NCBI GenBank assembly: GCA_036524155.1
Contig: DATDCV010000722.1
Coordinates: 1-40,851 of the forward strand
Direction: 5' to 3'
Length of the DNA stretch: 40,851 nucleotides
Source: DATDCV01 sp036524155
Lineage (GTDB): Bacteria; Verrucomicrobiota; Verrucomicrobiia; Limisphaerales; UBA8199
The notes under the pieces were generated by a model. That model worked only from the letters and a program-made list of their open reading frames with translations, made no database searches and was not told the origin of the DNA. Position 1 is the stretch's first letter. The number at the start of each line of letters is the position of its first letter. The position numbers and the translations under genes were made by a program. This document shows positions 1 through 8,787 of the stretch, one piece after another.

Positions 1-375
1 GCCGGCCTCGCGGAAAAGCGGGCCAGGCTGCAGGGACTTTGCCGCGGTCTGCAGACGGCCGAACCGCGCGCCCGCATCCAATGCCAGATCAAGAAGCAAT
101 ACCGCAACATGGCGTATTGGCTTCGCCAGGATATGAGGCCCGTGGAGGTCGCGCGCGAGGCCATTCGCAGCCTCGGGCTCGAACCGACTGATGCTCCCAT
201 CCGGGGCGGCACGGACGGATCGAGGCTCACCGAGCGGGGTTTACCCACCCCCAATCTCTTCTGCGGGATGAACAACGTTCACGGCCCGCTTGAATGGGTC
301 GCGGTGCAGGATATGGAGCTGGCCGTGCGCACGTGTGTCCGGCTGGTGGAGCGGTGGGCAACACCGGCGCGTTGA
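1..375 (+). CDS. pepT: Peptidase T (tripeptide aminopeptidase), C-terminal fragment
   Basis: This is the last 124 codons of a gene whose start lies before the window; the frame is open from base 1 to the TGA at 373-375. The end reads IRGGTDGSRLTERGLPTPN, then a NxHG-type segment and a QDMELAV helix. These are the hallmark C-terminal motifs of the M20B family peptidase T, a dizinc exopeptidase that releases the N-terminal residue of tripeptides in the cytoplasm. GGTDGSRL belongs to the catalytic domain, which resumes after the inserted dimerisation domain. The metal ligands and most of the catalytic domain are outside the window, so activity cannot be judged. Confidence 0.9.
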   Translation, partial: AGLAEKRARLQGLCRGLQTAEPRARIQCQIKKQYRNMAYWLRQDMRPVEVAREAIRSLGLEPTDAPIRGGTDGSRLTERGLPTPNLFCGMNNVHGPLEWVAVQDMELAVRTCVRLVERWATPAR

Positions 376-412
376 GGCGCGGGGGCCTGGTTGTGGGCCG
401 ACTCTGACGAGA

Positions 413-546
413 GATTGTAGGCGACGACGTCAGGAGTCGATTTGGCCTGGGCTGTGGGGTCGTGCGTCCCATTTAATCAAATCGACTCCTGACGTCGTCG
501 CCTACAATCACGAGGGCATCGGACGTTTCGACTTCTGACGTCGTCG
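413..546. repeat. Palindromic intergenic repeat with a third diverged half-copy
   Basis: Bases 413-444 and 478-509 are a perfect 32-bp inverted repeat around a 33-bp spacer. A third, direct copy of the right arm follows at 528-546, matching 18 of 19 bases of 482-500. The core contains GACGTCGTCG. The element fills most of the gap between pepT and the amidohydrolase gene, so its RNA could fold as a long hairpin. I could not find a convincing target-site duplication around it, so I call it a repeat and not a mobile element. Confidence 0.8.
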
Positions 547-622
547 TGTAAAATGCTGGACGTGAGTTTCGATTTGATCAGCGGGATCAGCGAAGACTAC
601 CTTCTGGCTGCCTGGAAGCCAT

Positions 623-2398
623 ATGAACACCAAACCCGCAGTTGCATTGAGCGTGTTGATCTCCAGCCTGGGGGCCATCCCGCTCCCAGTAATCGCGGCC
701 GCGCCGAACTTACCCGCCGAATGGCGAGCGCGACACCGCACGATCGACCTGCACCAGCACATCGACTGCACGACCCAGCACCTGGCGCGCGCAGTCCGCA
801 TCATGGACGCGGCCGGCGTCGGGGTCATCGTCAACCTGAGCGGCGGCACCGTTACCCGTGGCAAGGACGACGGCCCCTCAGAATTCGAGCGAGGCAAGGG
901 ATTGGCGGAGACGCTTTTCCCGGGCAGATTCGTCACCTACATGAACCTCGACTATTCGGGCTGGGACCAACCGGATTTCCCGGAACAGGCCGTCAAGCAG
1001 GTCGAGGAAGGCCACCGACTCGGCGCCGCCGGGTTCAAGGAATACAAGCGGCTCGGCCTCTACTTGCGGGATGGCAAGGGCCAACTGCTAAAGATCGATG
1101 ACCCGAAACTTGATCCCATGTGGGAGCGCTGCGGAGAGCTGGGCATGCCCGTTTCGATCCATGTAGCTGACCCGAAAGCATTCTGGCTGCCTTACGACGA
1201 CCAGAACGAACGCTGGAAAGAGCTGAAGGACCACAAAAGCTGGTGGTTTGGCGATCCCCAAAAATATCCACCGTGGAAGGACCTGCTGGAAGCGCTCAAC
1301 CGCGTGATCGCGCGCCACCCCAAAACCACGTTCGTCTGTGTGCACTTTGCCAACAATGCCGAAGAACTCGATTGGGTGGATCAGTCCCTCAGCCGCTACC
1401 CAAACATGATGGCGGACCTGGCGGCGCGCATTCCGGAGATCGGACGTCATGATCCCGATAAGGTCCGCAAGCTGTTCCTCAAACACCAGGACCGGATTTT
1501 CTTCGCGACTGATTTTCAGGTTTACGACCGGCTTATTCTCGGCTCCAGCGGCAATGAACCCCCGCCCACTGATGCCGACGCGGAGGTTTTTTTCGCCAAA
1601 GAATGGCGCTGGCTCGAAAGCAAGGATCGCAACTGGGCGCACATGACACCGATCCAGGGGGATTGGACGATCAGCTCGATTGACCTTCCCTCAGCCGTGT
1701 TGCGGAAGATCTATTTTGACAGCGCTCGCAAATTGCTGGTGCGTTCCTTGCCATCTCCCGTCCTCGAGGCGCGGCATATCAGCCAGGATTTCAAACCCGA
1801 CGGCACCATGAGCCAGGCTCTCTGGCAGGCCGCCACGCCGGTGCTGCTGGAACAGGCCTCACGCGACGGCACGGTCAGGCCCGAAATGTCGACCACCGTC
1901 CGCGCGCTCTGGTCGCCGAAATACCTTTATCTCGCTTACGAATGCCCCTTCACAACATTGACAGTTTTCGACCCGCCAGAGTTCGCCCGGAAAAGATTCA
2001 ACCTGGAACAGCAAGGGGAAAGCCTCTGGGATCGCGACGTCGTCGAGGCCTTCATCGGGGCGGAGCCGGCGAATCTCCGCCGTTATGCCGAGTTCGAGGT
2101 TGCGCCCACGAACGAGCGGTTGGACGTAATGATCACCAACCTGCCGGAAAAGGATTTTGCGTGGAACAGCGGCTTCGAGTCCGCGGTCGTTATCGACACG
2201 AAGACTAAGGTTTGGCGCTGCGAACTGCGGGTGCCGCTGGCCGCGTTGGGCGGGAGCCAGCCAGGCTCCGGAACGGAATGGCGACTAAACCTGTTTCGCT
2301 GTGACCGAGCCAACAAAGCCGCCCTCGCCTTGCGGCCGACGCTCGTCGGCAGCTTCCACGCCCCCGACCGGTTCGCCACGCTTAGATTCGTGGAATGA
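623..2398 (+). CDS. Exported amidohydrolase-2 family enzyme with C-terminal CBM9-like domain
   Basis: The 591-residue protein starts with a probable signal peptide (hydrophobic residues 7-27, cleavage near VIAAA). The amidohydrolase fold follows: the HxH metal motif at H44/H46 (DLHQHID), a lysine-bearing strand near K141, and strand-end histidines at H182 (SIHVADP) and H243 (CVHFANN). D299 (FFATDF) matches the C-terminal catalytic aspartate of amidohydrolase-2 TIM barrels. Residues from about 400 to the end, with a paired-strand pattern and FEVAPTN and WRLNLFR segments, resemble the family 9 carbohydrate-binding-like domain seen on many verrucomicrobial and planctomycete secreted proteins. 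The substrate is unknown; a periplasmic hydrolase or decarboxylase acting on a glycan-derived compound is plausible. The gene is transcribed towards the GH78 gene, with a 56-bp gap between stops. Confidence 0.8.
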   Translation: MNTKPAVALSVLISSLGAIPLPVIAAAPNLPAEWRARHRTIDLHQHIDCTTQHLARAVRIMDAAGVGVIVNLSGGTVTRGKDDGPSEFERGKGLAETLFPGRFVTYMNLDYSGWDQPDFPEQAVKQVEEGHRLGAAGFKEYKRLGLYLRDGKGQLLKIDDPKLDPMWERCGELGMPVSIHVADPKAFWLPYDDQNERWKELKDHKSWWFGDPQKYPPWKDLLEALNRVIARHPKTTFVCVHFANNAEELDWVDQSLSRYPNMMADLAARIPEIGRHDPDKVRKLFLKHQDRIFFATDFQVYDRLILGSSGNEPPPTDADAEVFFAKEWRWLESKDRNWAHMTPIQGDWTISSIDLPSAVLRKIYFDSARKLLVRSLPSPVLEARHISQDFKPDGTMSQALWQAATPVLLEQASRDGTVRPEMSTTVRALWSPKYLYLAYECPFTTLTVFDPPEFARKRFNLEQQGESLWDRDVVEAFIGAEPANLRRYAEFEVAPTNERLDVMITNLPEKDFAWNSGFESAVVIDTKTKVWRCELRVPLAALGGSQPGSGTEWRLNLFRCDRANKAALALRPTLVGSFHAPDRFATLRFVE

Positions 2399-2454
2399 GT
2401 TGGCCGCTGTGTCACTGAGGGCGCGGCCTGAGCCGCTCCCTGGTTACCGACCAG

Positions 2455-5196
2455 TTAGCGAGCCGCAGTAAAGACGTAATCCCCCGAGCCGACCTCAAAC
2501 GTGGGATGCCCGTCCCGGGCCTCGAGTCGTTCAACGCCGCTCGCTTCGGAAACGGGTTTCCCGCCCTCGGTTATGGTGGCGCCCGCAGGCACCGGCAGGC
2601 GCACGGTCGCGCTGGTATTCGCGGGAACGATGACGTGCAACGTGAAGAGGCCATTTTCGAGCTTCCATTCGCTCAAAATCAGCCCACGCACCGAATTGTA
2701 AGCAGCTTTCGCGGAGGTCAAATCTCCAACAATTTGCGGTTGGATGATGACGTGCCGGAAACCGGGCGCAGCCGGATCCGGGTTGATGCCAGCGAGCGCC
2801 TTGTAGAACCAGGCGGAGATGTCACCGAACATGATGTGGTTGCGCGACTCAGTACCATTCCACTGCTCCCACAGCGTCGTGGCCCCCTGCCCTATCCACC
2901 AACCCCAACTCGGCTGGTCGGTTTGGTTCGCGATCCGGTAAGCGAGGTCAGCCCGCCCATATTCTGTCAGCGCGTTCAAAATGTACTTGGCGCCGAGGAT
3001 CCCAGTGTCGATGTGATTGTTCTTTTGTTCCACAGCGGCGACCAGGTTACTGAAGACCCTGGGCCCGTTTTCGTCTTCCGCCAAGCCCTGGTAGAGTGCG
3101 CAACTCAGCGACGTCTGGCTGCCGTTGCCGTAGGTCGCCGTCTCGGGATGATAAAACTTTTGATTGAACGCCTTCCTGATGCTCGTGGCCAGGGCCCCAT
3201 ACTGCTGTGCCTCGGCATCGCGGCCCAGCAGCTTCGCGGCTAGAGCCACAATTTGCGCGTCACGGTAGTAATAGGCCGTCGAGGTGATATCCGCCGGGGT
3301 CTGGGTCTTCCAAGGCGCCCAATCATTCAGGCCGATACTGACAATCCCATTCTTCGCTTTGCTCGTCAGGTAATCCACGTAACGCTTCATCCCCGGGTAC
3401 TGGTCACGCAAGACTCGCGTGTCGCCGGAATATTCGTAAAGGTAATAGGGAATCAGAAGAAACGCACTGTCCCAGGCCGGCCCGTTTCCCCACTCGTAAC
3501 CCCAACCGCTGGTGGGCACGATACCGGGCAGTTCGCCCGTGGGTCGCTGTTCATCGCCCAGGTCGTTGATCCACTTAGTGTAAACCGTTTGCGGCTCATA
3601 ATTGAACAGTCCTTGCTCGGCTGCGAGATGGGCATCGCCGGTCCAGCCGTTCTTCTCGCGGTGCGGGCAATCCGTGGGAATGCCCTGAAGGTTGCTAAGA
3701 TAGGCCCATCGCCCGGCACGCCAGATCTTGTTAAACAGCGGGTTGGAGCACTCGAACTCACCCGCCACCGGAATCGCCGAGTGAATGAAGACGCCCCTTA
3801 GATTGTCGAGTGAGGGCTTCCCCGGAAACCCGGTGACCTCGATATACTGGAAACCGTGATAGGTAAAGCGGGAACGCCACGTCTCGTTTCCAGAACCCTT
3901 GAGAATGTAAGTGTCGGTTTGAAACTGTTGGTTGGTATCGACGCGCACAATGTGCTGTTGAATGTCGGCCCGGTCGACCATACCGTCGGGAGCAAGCCGT
4001 TCGCCATATTTCATCACGACTTTGGCCCCGGCCGGACCCCGCACATTCAGTTCGGCAAATCCGGCGAAGTTTTGCCCCATATCGAACACGAAGACCCCGG
4101 GCCTGGGCTCGGAGATTTTGACTGGCCTGATTGATTGGTCAGCCTTAATGGGCGGCATCATCTGCGCCGCGAGCCGGCCAGCGGGCGCCTCCGCAATCCG
4201 CGCGGGGGACCAATCGGAATCATTGTAGTTGGCTGTGTCCCACCCGGGTTTTTCGAGGCGGGCATCATATGTTTCACCGCCATAGATGCTATCGAACACA
4301 ATCGGACCGGTGCTCGTTTTCCAGGAGGCGTCGGTGAGGACTGTTTCCGTGCGGCCATCGTCGTACTCAATCGCGAGCTGCATCAGCAGTTTGGGAGCGG
4401 CCCGCCATGGTGCCTTGTGGAAGTTCCAAACAGCTTTGGTGTGAACATTAAACCAGCCGTTGCCAAGGATAACTCCAACGGCGTTCTGGCCACGCCGGAG
4501 CGCATCGGCGACATCATACGTGACAGAGAGCGCGCGCCGGTCATACCGCGTGTAGCCGGGATCGAGCAGGTGGTCGCCAATCTTCTTCCCGTTCATACGC
4601 AACTCGTAATACCCCAGCCCGCAAACGTAGGCGCGCGCCCGCTTCACCTTGCCATTCACTTCAAACGCGCGGCGCAAAAGAGGGGCCGGTTGAGAATTTG
4701 TGTCCGTGGTTCGCCCAATCCATTGGCCCTTCCAGTCAGTGGCAGCCAGCAAACCAAGCTCCCAAAACGCGGGCGCGGCGTAACCGGATACTTTGCCGTC
4801 CTGGTCCCAGACGCGCACTTTCCAGTAGCAGCGCAGACCCGACGCCAATGGCGTGCCGCGGTACGCGATCTGCGCGGTCTCACTTGAGTTGACTTGACCC
4901 GTATCCCAGAGATCAGCCCGATCAGCCTTCAGATTCGCCTCAGAGCTGGCGACGAGAATCTGGTAGGCGGATTGTCTCTGGGCGCGCTCCCCGGACACGC
5001 AAATCCAGCTCAGCCGAGGCGCCGGGGAGTCGATTCCAAGGGGGTTGACGAGGTATTCGCACCGGAGTTCTTCAGGCGTGATTTTGGCGAAGGCCAGGCA
5101 CGGCAGCAAAAGCAGCAGGCCGGCTTTCAGCGACGCCGGGTTATAGGCGCGACAGCGTGAGCGGGGTGATCCTGCCAACGCGGTGTTGATGGTCAT
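2455..5196 (-). CDS. Alpha-L-rhamnosidase, glycoside hydrolase family 78, secreted
   Basis: I chose the ATG at 5196, giving 913 residues, because it is followed by a signal peptide (SLKAGLLLLLPCLAFA). The frame stays open upstream to 5373, but that extra stretch reads as non-coding. After the signal come an Ig-like N-terminal domain (LRCEYLVNPLGID, a typical GH78 opening), rhamnosidase N domains, a concanavalin-like part with DMGQNFAGF, and the (alpha/alpha)6 catalytic barrel. The catalytic motif DCPHREKNGWTGD, around residues 505-520 (bases 3637-3681), contains the general-acid glutamate. FGDISAWFYKALAG near the end is also typical. The enzyme would release terminal alpha-L-rhamnose from plant or algal polysaccharides or glycosides outside the cytoplasm. 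Its length is usual for the family. Confidence 0.93.
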   Translation of the reverse strand: MTINTALAGSPRSRCRAYNPASLKAGLLLLLPCLAFAKITPEELRCEYLVNPLGIDSPAPRLSWICVSGERAQRQSAYQILVASSEANLKADRADLWDTGQVNSSETAQIAYRGTPLASGLRCYWKVRVWDQDGKVSGYAAPAFWELGLLAATDWKGQWIGRTTDTNSQPAPLLRRAFEVNGKVKRARAYVCGLGYYELRMNGKKIGDHLLDPGYTRYDRRALSVTYDVADALRRGQNAVGVILGNGWFNVHTKAVWNFHKAPWRAAPKLLMQLAIEYDDGRTETVLTDASWKTSTGPIVFDSIYGGETYDARLEKPGWDTANYNDSDWSPARIAEAPAGRLAAQMMPPIKADQSIRPVKISEPRPGVFVFDMGQNFAGFAELNVRGPAGAKVVMKYGERLAPDGMVDRADIQQHIVRVDTNQQFQTDTYILKGSGNETWRSRFTYHGFQYIEVTGFPGKPSLDNLRGVFIHSAIPVAGEFECSNPLFNKIWRAGRWAYLSNLQGIPTDCPHREKNGWTGDAHLAAEQGLFNYEPQTVYTKWINDLGDEQRPTGELPGIVPTSGWGYEWGNGPAWDSAFLLIPYYLYEYSGDTRVLRDQYPGMKRYVDYLTSKAKNGIVSIGLNDWAPWKTQTPADITSTAYYYRDAQIVALAAKLLGRDAEAQQYGALATSIRKAFNQKFYHPETATYGNGSQTSLSCALYQGLAEDENGPRVFSNLVAAVEQKNNHIDTGILGAKYILNALTEYGRADLAYRIANQTDQPSWGWWIGQGATTLWEQWNGTESRNHIMFGDISAWFYKALAGINPDPAAPGFRHVIIQPQIVGDLTSAKAAYNSVRGLILSEWKLENGLFTLHVIVPANTSATVRLPVPAGATITEGGKPVSEASGVERLEARDGHPTFEVGSGDYVFTAAR

Positions 5197-5522
5197 GGGT
5201 GTTGATTTGTTGATTGCTGGCAAAAGTCGATCGCGATCAGTCACGGCATTGAATGCGCCGAACTCCGCGGAGAGGCAAGCGCATTTGCGGTCGCCATGTA
5301 CGGCGATCACGGCGGGCAGGCATCTTCCGAGTCTTGTATCTGCGGCCAACAGCGTCGGCGGCACGTGTCGCACTTCCGGGCAGAAAACACCTCCTGGGGA
5401 TTCCCCGGGGCGAATCTCAGCGGGTCCCGGGGAGCATGGGGCGACACTCGCCTGGGTTGATTCGTCGAGAGATGGTGAGGTGGTTGCTCATTCAGAAAAG
5501 CAAACAAATGAGAGGATAACGT
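5197..5522. other. Divergent intergenic region
   Basis: This is 326 bp between the divergent GH78 gene and the small secreted-protein gene. It must hold promoters for both. I see a good ribosome-binding sequence (GAGAGGA, 5510-5516) for the rightward gene, and no clear one for the leftward gene. Open frames here are short and look non-coding. No convincing operator or structured RNA was seen. Confidence 0.5.
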
Positions 5523-6170
5523 ATGAGAACAAAAATACTCACCATCCGAATAGTGCCGGCGCTTGCGCTGGCAATCTTAAGCACCGCATACGCGGGACCC
5601 ACGTTGAGGTCGGTAAAGATTGGATCCCAATCCCCGGTTCCGGCCGCGCCTGGCGGCAAAGGCATGTTCCCAATCACCGTTACCCGGGCAGGAGCGGGAG
5701 CTATGAGCGTACACTTGAGCGTCTCCGGTTTGCCCGCAGGGGCCACGGCAGCATTCGTTCCACCCCAAGTGAATTTCACGGAGCAGGGTCCGAGCACGAA
5801 GAACGCGGTGCTGGTGGTGGCGCTGAGTACTTCGACCCCGGCTGGCACCTACCCGATCACCCTGACCCTCCGGCAAGGCGCCAGTCCTAACATCGCCACT
5901 TGCACCAGCGTGCTGAATGTCGGCTCCACACCAGTAATCCTGGGCCCGCCCGTGCTCAATCCACCGGTGCTGAACTCCGATCAGACCATCGGCTTGAGCG
6001 GCAGCGGCGCTGCGGCCCAACCGGTGCTCGTCCAGGCAACGACGAACCTGGTTTCCGCCGGTTCCTGGGACACAATCGGCGTTTTCATGCTCGATGAACA
6101 CGGACTCTTTTCTGTGATCGACCAGGATGCGACGAACTTCCCCGTCCGCTTCTACCGCGCGGCGCAGTAG
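5523..6170 (+). CDS. Secreted Ig-like protein with verrucomicrobial FYR-type C-terminus
   Basis: The 215-residue protein has a clear signal peptide (residues 1-24, ending STAYA) and a strong ribosome-binding site GAGAGGA six bases before the ATG. Residues about 30-140 form an immunoglobulin-like beta sandwich rich in V/T/P (SVSGLPAGATAAFVPPQ), as in cell-surface proteins. Residues 155-215 follow a pattern common in secreted verrucomicrobial proteins: a TTNLVSAGSWDTIG strand, then DEHGLFSVIDQDA and the ending RFYRAAQ. The cargo or binding role is unknown. It is probably monocistronic and divergent from the rhamnosidase; I infer an exported, possibly surface-attached protein with no enzymatic motif. 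Confidence 0.8.
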   Translation: MRTKILTIRIVPALALAILSTAYAGPTLRSVKIGSQSPVPAAPGGKGMFPITVTRAGAGAMSVHLSVSGLPAGATAAFVPPQVNFTEQGPSTKNAVLVVALSTSTPAGTYPITLTLRQGASPNIATCTSVLNVGSTPVILGPPVLNPPVLNSDQTIGLSGSGAAAQPVLVQATTNLVSAGSWDTIGVFMLDEHGLFSVIDQDATNFPVRFYRAAQ

Positions 6171-6273
6171 GTCCAACACCCAAAGTGCAAAATCCAGGAT
6201 CGAGAGTCCGGTTTTCGAGACCGGGACAGGAAACCGAGGCCAAATGGCAAGGGGAACCGTCGGAGGCGGGCAG

Positions 6274-7164
6274 CTAGGGAACTATAGCTCGCAAGCCGCC
6301 GCGCTTGATGGTGAACGTGGCGGGCAGGTCGCCGGCCAGCTCACCGTCGATTTCGAAGGGAACGCGGCCGACGCTGGTAAGGGTCAGAGTCTCCGCCTGA
6401 AACACTTTTGTTACCGAAGGGGGCAAGTCGCCGCGGAGCAACAGACGCGGGCCGCAACGGGCTAGCGTGAGCCAGTTAACTCGCGGAAAAACGCAGACCT
6501 CAAGCAGGCCGTCGCGCAAGTCCGCGTTTGGAAAGACTCGGAACGAGCCTCCGTACAAGCGGCCGTTGCCAATCAGGACCAAGGCGCCCGTAGCGGCGGT
6601 TGCACCTGCCGCGGCGGTGATTTTGGCAGGTGGGCCGGCCAGCGCCCGGAGCCCGGCGAGGATGTACGCCATTACGCCTATCTTCTTCTTCATCTCCCAG
6701 GCTACGAGCTCAACGGCGCGGGCATCGAGCCCGGCACCGGCCAATTGGGCAAAATATCGCCGCTGAGCCTGACCGTTGGCGCGATATTCAACGCAGGGAA
6801 CGTCAATGGAAATCTCGCGTTCGGCGCATACGATTCGCCAGGCCAGTTCGGGTTTGGGAGGAATTGCCAACTCACGCGCGAAGACATTGACGGTACCCAG
6901 CGGCAGAACGCCCAGGCGCGAACGTTGGAACCCCTCCGGAGCATCTCCGAGCCCGTTGATCACCTCATTCACGGTGCCGTCGCCGCCGGCGGCGACGATG
7001 TTCACGAAGCCCTGGTTAACCGCTTCGGCGGCCAGCCGGCGGGCGTCGTTAGGGGCTGTGGTAAGCTTCAGAGTGCTTTGTGTTGAGATCTCGTCCAAGT
7101 GACGTCTGAACCGTCGGGCCTTGTCGCCCTTGGCGGCCGGATTGAAGATCACACAGGTGCGCAC
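6274..7164 (-). CDS. Diacylglycerol kinase family lipid kinase (YegS/BmrU type)
   Basis: The 296-residue protein opens with VIFNPAAKGDK, the nucleotide-loop strand of the DAGK catalytic fold, and carries the ATP-binding motif GGDGTVNEV at residues 60-68 followed by LPLGTVNVFAREL. The C-terminal half has the beta-sandwich motifs GGSFRVFPNADLRDGLLEV and FEIDGE, where the last acidic residues are the usual catalytic or metal ligands. It probably phosphorylates a lipid alcohol (diacylglycerol, undecaprenol, sphingoid base or similar) at the inner membrane. The exact lipid cannot be read from sequence. It lies 144 bp downstream of the first PilX-like gene on the same strand, beyond a terminator-like hairpin, so it probably has its own promoter. 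Confidence 0.9.
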   Translation of the reverse strand: MRTCVIFNPAAKGDKARRFRRHLDEISTQSTLKLTTAPNDARRLAAEAVNQGFVNIVAAGGDGTVNEVINGLGDAPEGFQRSRLGVLPLGTVNVFARELAIPPKPELAWRIVCAEREISIDVPCVEYRANGQAQRRYFAQLAGAGLDARAVELVAWEMKKKIGVMAYILAGLRALAGPPAKITAAAGATAATGALVLIGNGRLYGGSFRVFPNADLRDGLLEVCVFPRVNWLTLARCGPRLLLRGDLPPSVTKVFQAETLTLTSVGRVPFEIDGELAGDLPATFTIKRGGLRAIVP

Positions 7165-7236
7165 GGCTCCTCTTTGGCGAAGCCGCTAACGTTAGTCGAG
7201 AGAAATGTTGGCAGAGCAAGAGATAACTCAAACAAC

Positions 7237-7266
7237 GGAGGGCGGTCAGGCACCTGAGTGCCCTCC
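7237..7266 (-). terminator. Terminator-like hairpin after the first pilin cassette
   Basis: Bases 7237-7243 pair perfectly with 7260-7266 (7 bp, GGAGGGC/GCCCTCC). Nested inside is a 5-bp stem TCAGG/CCTGA around a 2-base loop. Read on the minus strand the hairpin lies 43 bp past the PilX-like stop and is followed by GTTGTTT, a weak U-rich tail. It would separate the pilin operon from the lipid kinase gene. Confidence 0.45.
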
Positions 7267-7308
7267 ACGCGGAGTCGTTCGGGACCCTGACAGGTCCACC
7301 TTAAGCGC

Positions 7309-8769
7309 TCATTTCTCGTTCCAGGCGACAGGGACAAAACCTTTGCTGGGCCCTGTTTTGGCGAGGTCCTCGTCGAAATGGAAGTTGTAGTGGCCCATCA
7401 TGGTAACGCTCCTTGTCACGCTGGCGCCGACGAAATCATACGTGTCTTTACCACCGCCGCCCAGGGTGAAATCGGCTTGCGGGGCATAGATCCCGCCGTA
7501 GAAGTTGCCATTGCCGGCGAAAGTAATGTCAATGCAATTCGTGGAACCATAGAGGAAGAAGTTCCCGGCGATGCCGCTCTGGTTGTCGATGATCGCGCCG
7601 CCGGTCAGGTCGAAATGGGCACCCGTCATGTAGAGCAAAACCCTTGCGCCCGTGGGCGTAATCCGGATCGCGTCACTGCCGGCCAGGGAAACGTCGTCCG
7701 GACCAATTTTGATTTCCACAGTCGTATTTGTAGGTGCATCAACCAACAAACTCCCCGTGAGGCCACTGATCTCCCAACGGTCCGGCTTGGTTATGCGATA
7801 GGCATATTTGACCCCATTAGTATCAGTGTAGTTCATCATTGAGGCGTCCGGCGCCAGCCAGCCGGTCGTCGGGACGTTGACCGGATCAAAAGCCACATTG
7901 AAGTCCGTGGCGGACCAACCCGCCTCAATCTTGCCCGTATTGCCCTTATTCGTCACCCAGGCCAAGTCACCAACGGAGCCGCTGTTGATATTAATCGTGT
8001 TCGGGCCCGGACCGGTTCGGACGTGCCCCCGGATATGCGCGTTGCCAATGTTCATCGCATCCAGAAAGCCGGCATTCGTGGCGATATCGCCGTTGTCCTT
8101 GGTCATGCTGGGGTTGTTGGAGGGATAAAAGTGGTTGATGGAATAACGTGGGTCAGACGAATCGAAACTGTCGGTGCGCACACCCATGCCGCGGAGGTCG
8201 ATGCCCCGGTCGGCCGCCATCGCCATTACGAAAAGCGGTTGCAGAGCGGTGTTAACGAGCACCTTCCTCACCAGAGGAGACCGAGGGGCCACCGACGACC
8301 CTGCCTGCGCAAACATCGGCTGACTGGCCGAGGCGTGCATGTAAGTCCAGGGCACGGTGCCCTCGGCATAAACCGCCGGCGCCGCTTTGTTGGTGTTGAA
8401 AATCCAGACCTCGTACGTGTTGGGCTGAGTCCCCGGGGTGACTCCGGTCGTAATAGTGCGGCGGACATGATAAACGGCGGCCGAAGGCTGGTCCCAGTGA
8501 GCGCCGCCCGCATCGTTAGTCCATTGGTAGATTTGCTTTGGGTCGAAGGTGCCTATATACAGGTTGACGAGCTGCAAACCGTCTTCGATCCCGGCCTCCG
8601 CGACCACCATCGAGCTATTCCAACCCTGCGAGCGGTAGATCGAGACATTCTGGTTTTGCGCCAGCAGCAGATAGCTGCCCAGGGTCAAGCCGGCGATACC
8701 ACTCAAGATCAACGCGACCAGAATCAGATTACCCTGTTGCCGCCGAGCTGCCGACAGACGAGTTCTCAT
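7309..8769 (-). CDS. PilX-like pilus assembly protein, cassette 1
   Basis: The 486-residue protein has a short basic leader (MRTRLSAARRQQG) directly followed by one hydrophobic helix (residues 14-36), then SQGWNSSMVVAEAGIEDGL. That segment resembles the PilX N-terminal region of type IV minor pilins, where a conserved AxAGxE segment follows the helix. The long beta-rich C-terminal part, with glycine-poor strands and FYGGIYAPQADFTLGG, resembles the DUF7305-like region that many bacterial PilX-like proteins carry. The end has GHYNFHFDEDLAKTGPSKG, nearly identical in the second cassette. It starts 18 bp after the PilW-like stop, so it is the third gene of the operon. Probable role: minor pilin priming pilus or pseudopilus assembly, or a surface adhesin. 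The family is clear; the function is inferred. Confidence 0.8.
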   Translation of the reverse strand: MRTRLSAARRQQGNLILVALILSGIAGLTLGSYLLLAQNQNVSIYRSQGWNSSMVVAEAGIEDGLQLVNLYIGTFDPKQIYQWTNDAGGAHWDQPSAAVYHVRRTITTGVTPGTQPNTYEVWIFNTNKAAPAVYAEGTVPWTYMHASASQPMFAQAGSSVAPRSPLVRKVLVNTALQPLFVMAMAADRGIDLRGMGVRTDSFDSSDPRYSINHFYPSNNPSMTKDNGDIATNAGFLDAMNIGNAHIRGHVRTGPGPNTININSGSVGDLAWVTNKGNTGKIEAGWSATDFNVAFDPVNVPTTGWLAPDASMMNYTDTNGVKYAYRITKPDRWEISGLTGSLLVDAPTNTTVEIKIGPDDVSLAGSDAIRITPTGARVLLYMTGAHFDLTGGAIIDNQSGIAGNFFLYGSTNCIDITFAGNGNFYGGIYAPQADFTLGGGGKDTYDFVGASVTRSVTMMGHYNFHFDEDLAKTGPSKGFVPVAWNEK

Positions 8770-8787
8770 AAATACATTTTCGAGGGA

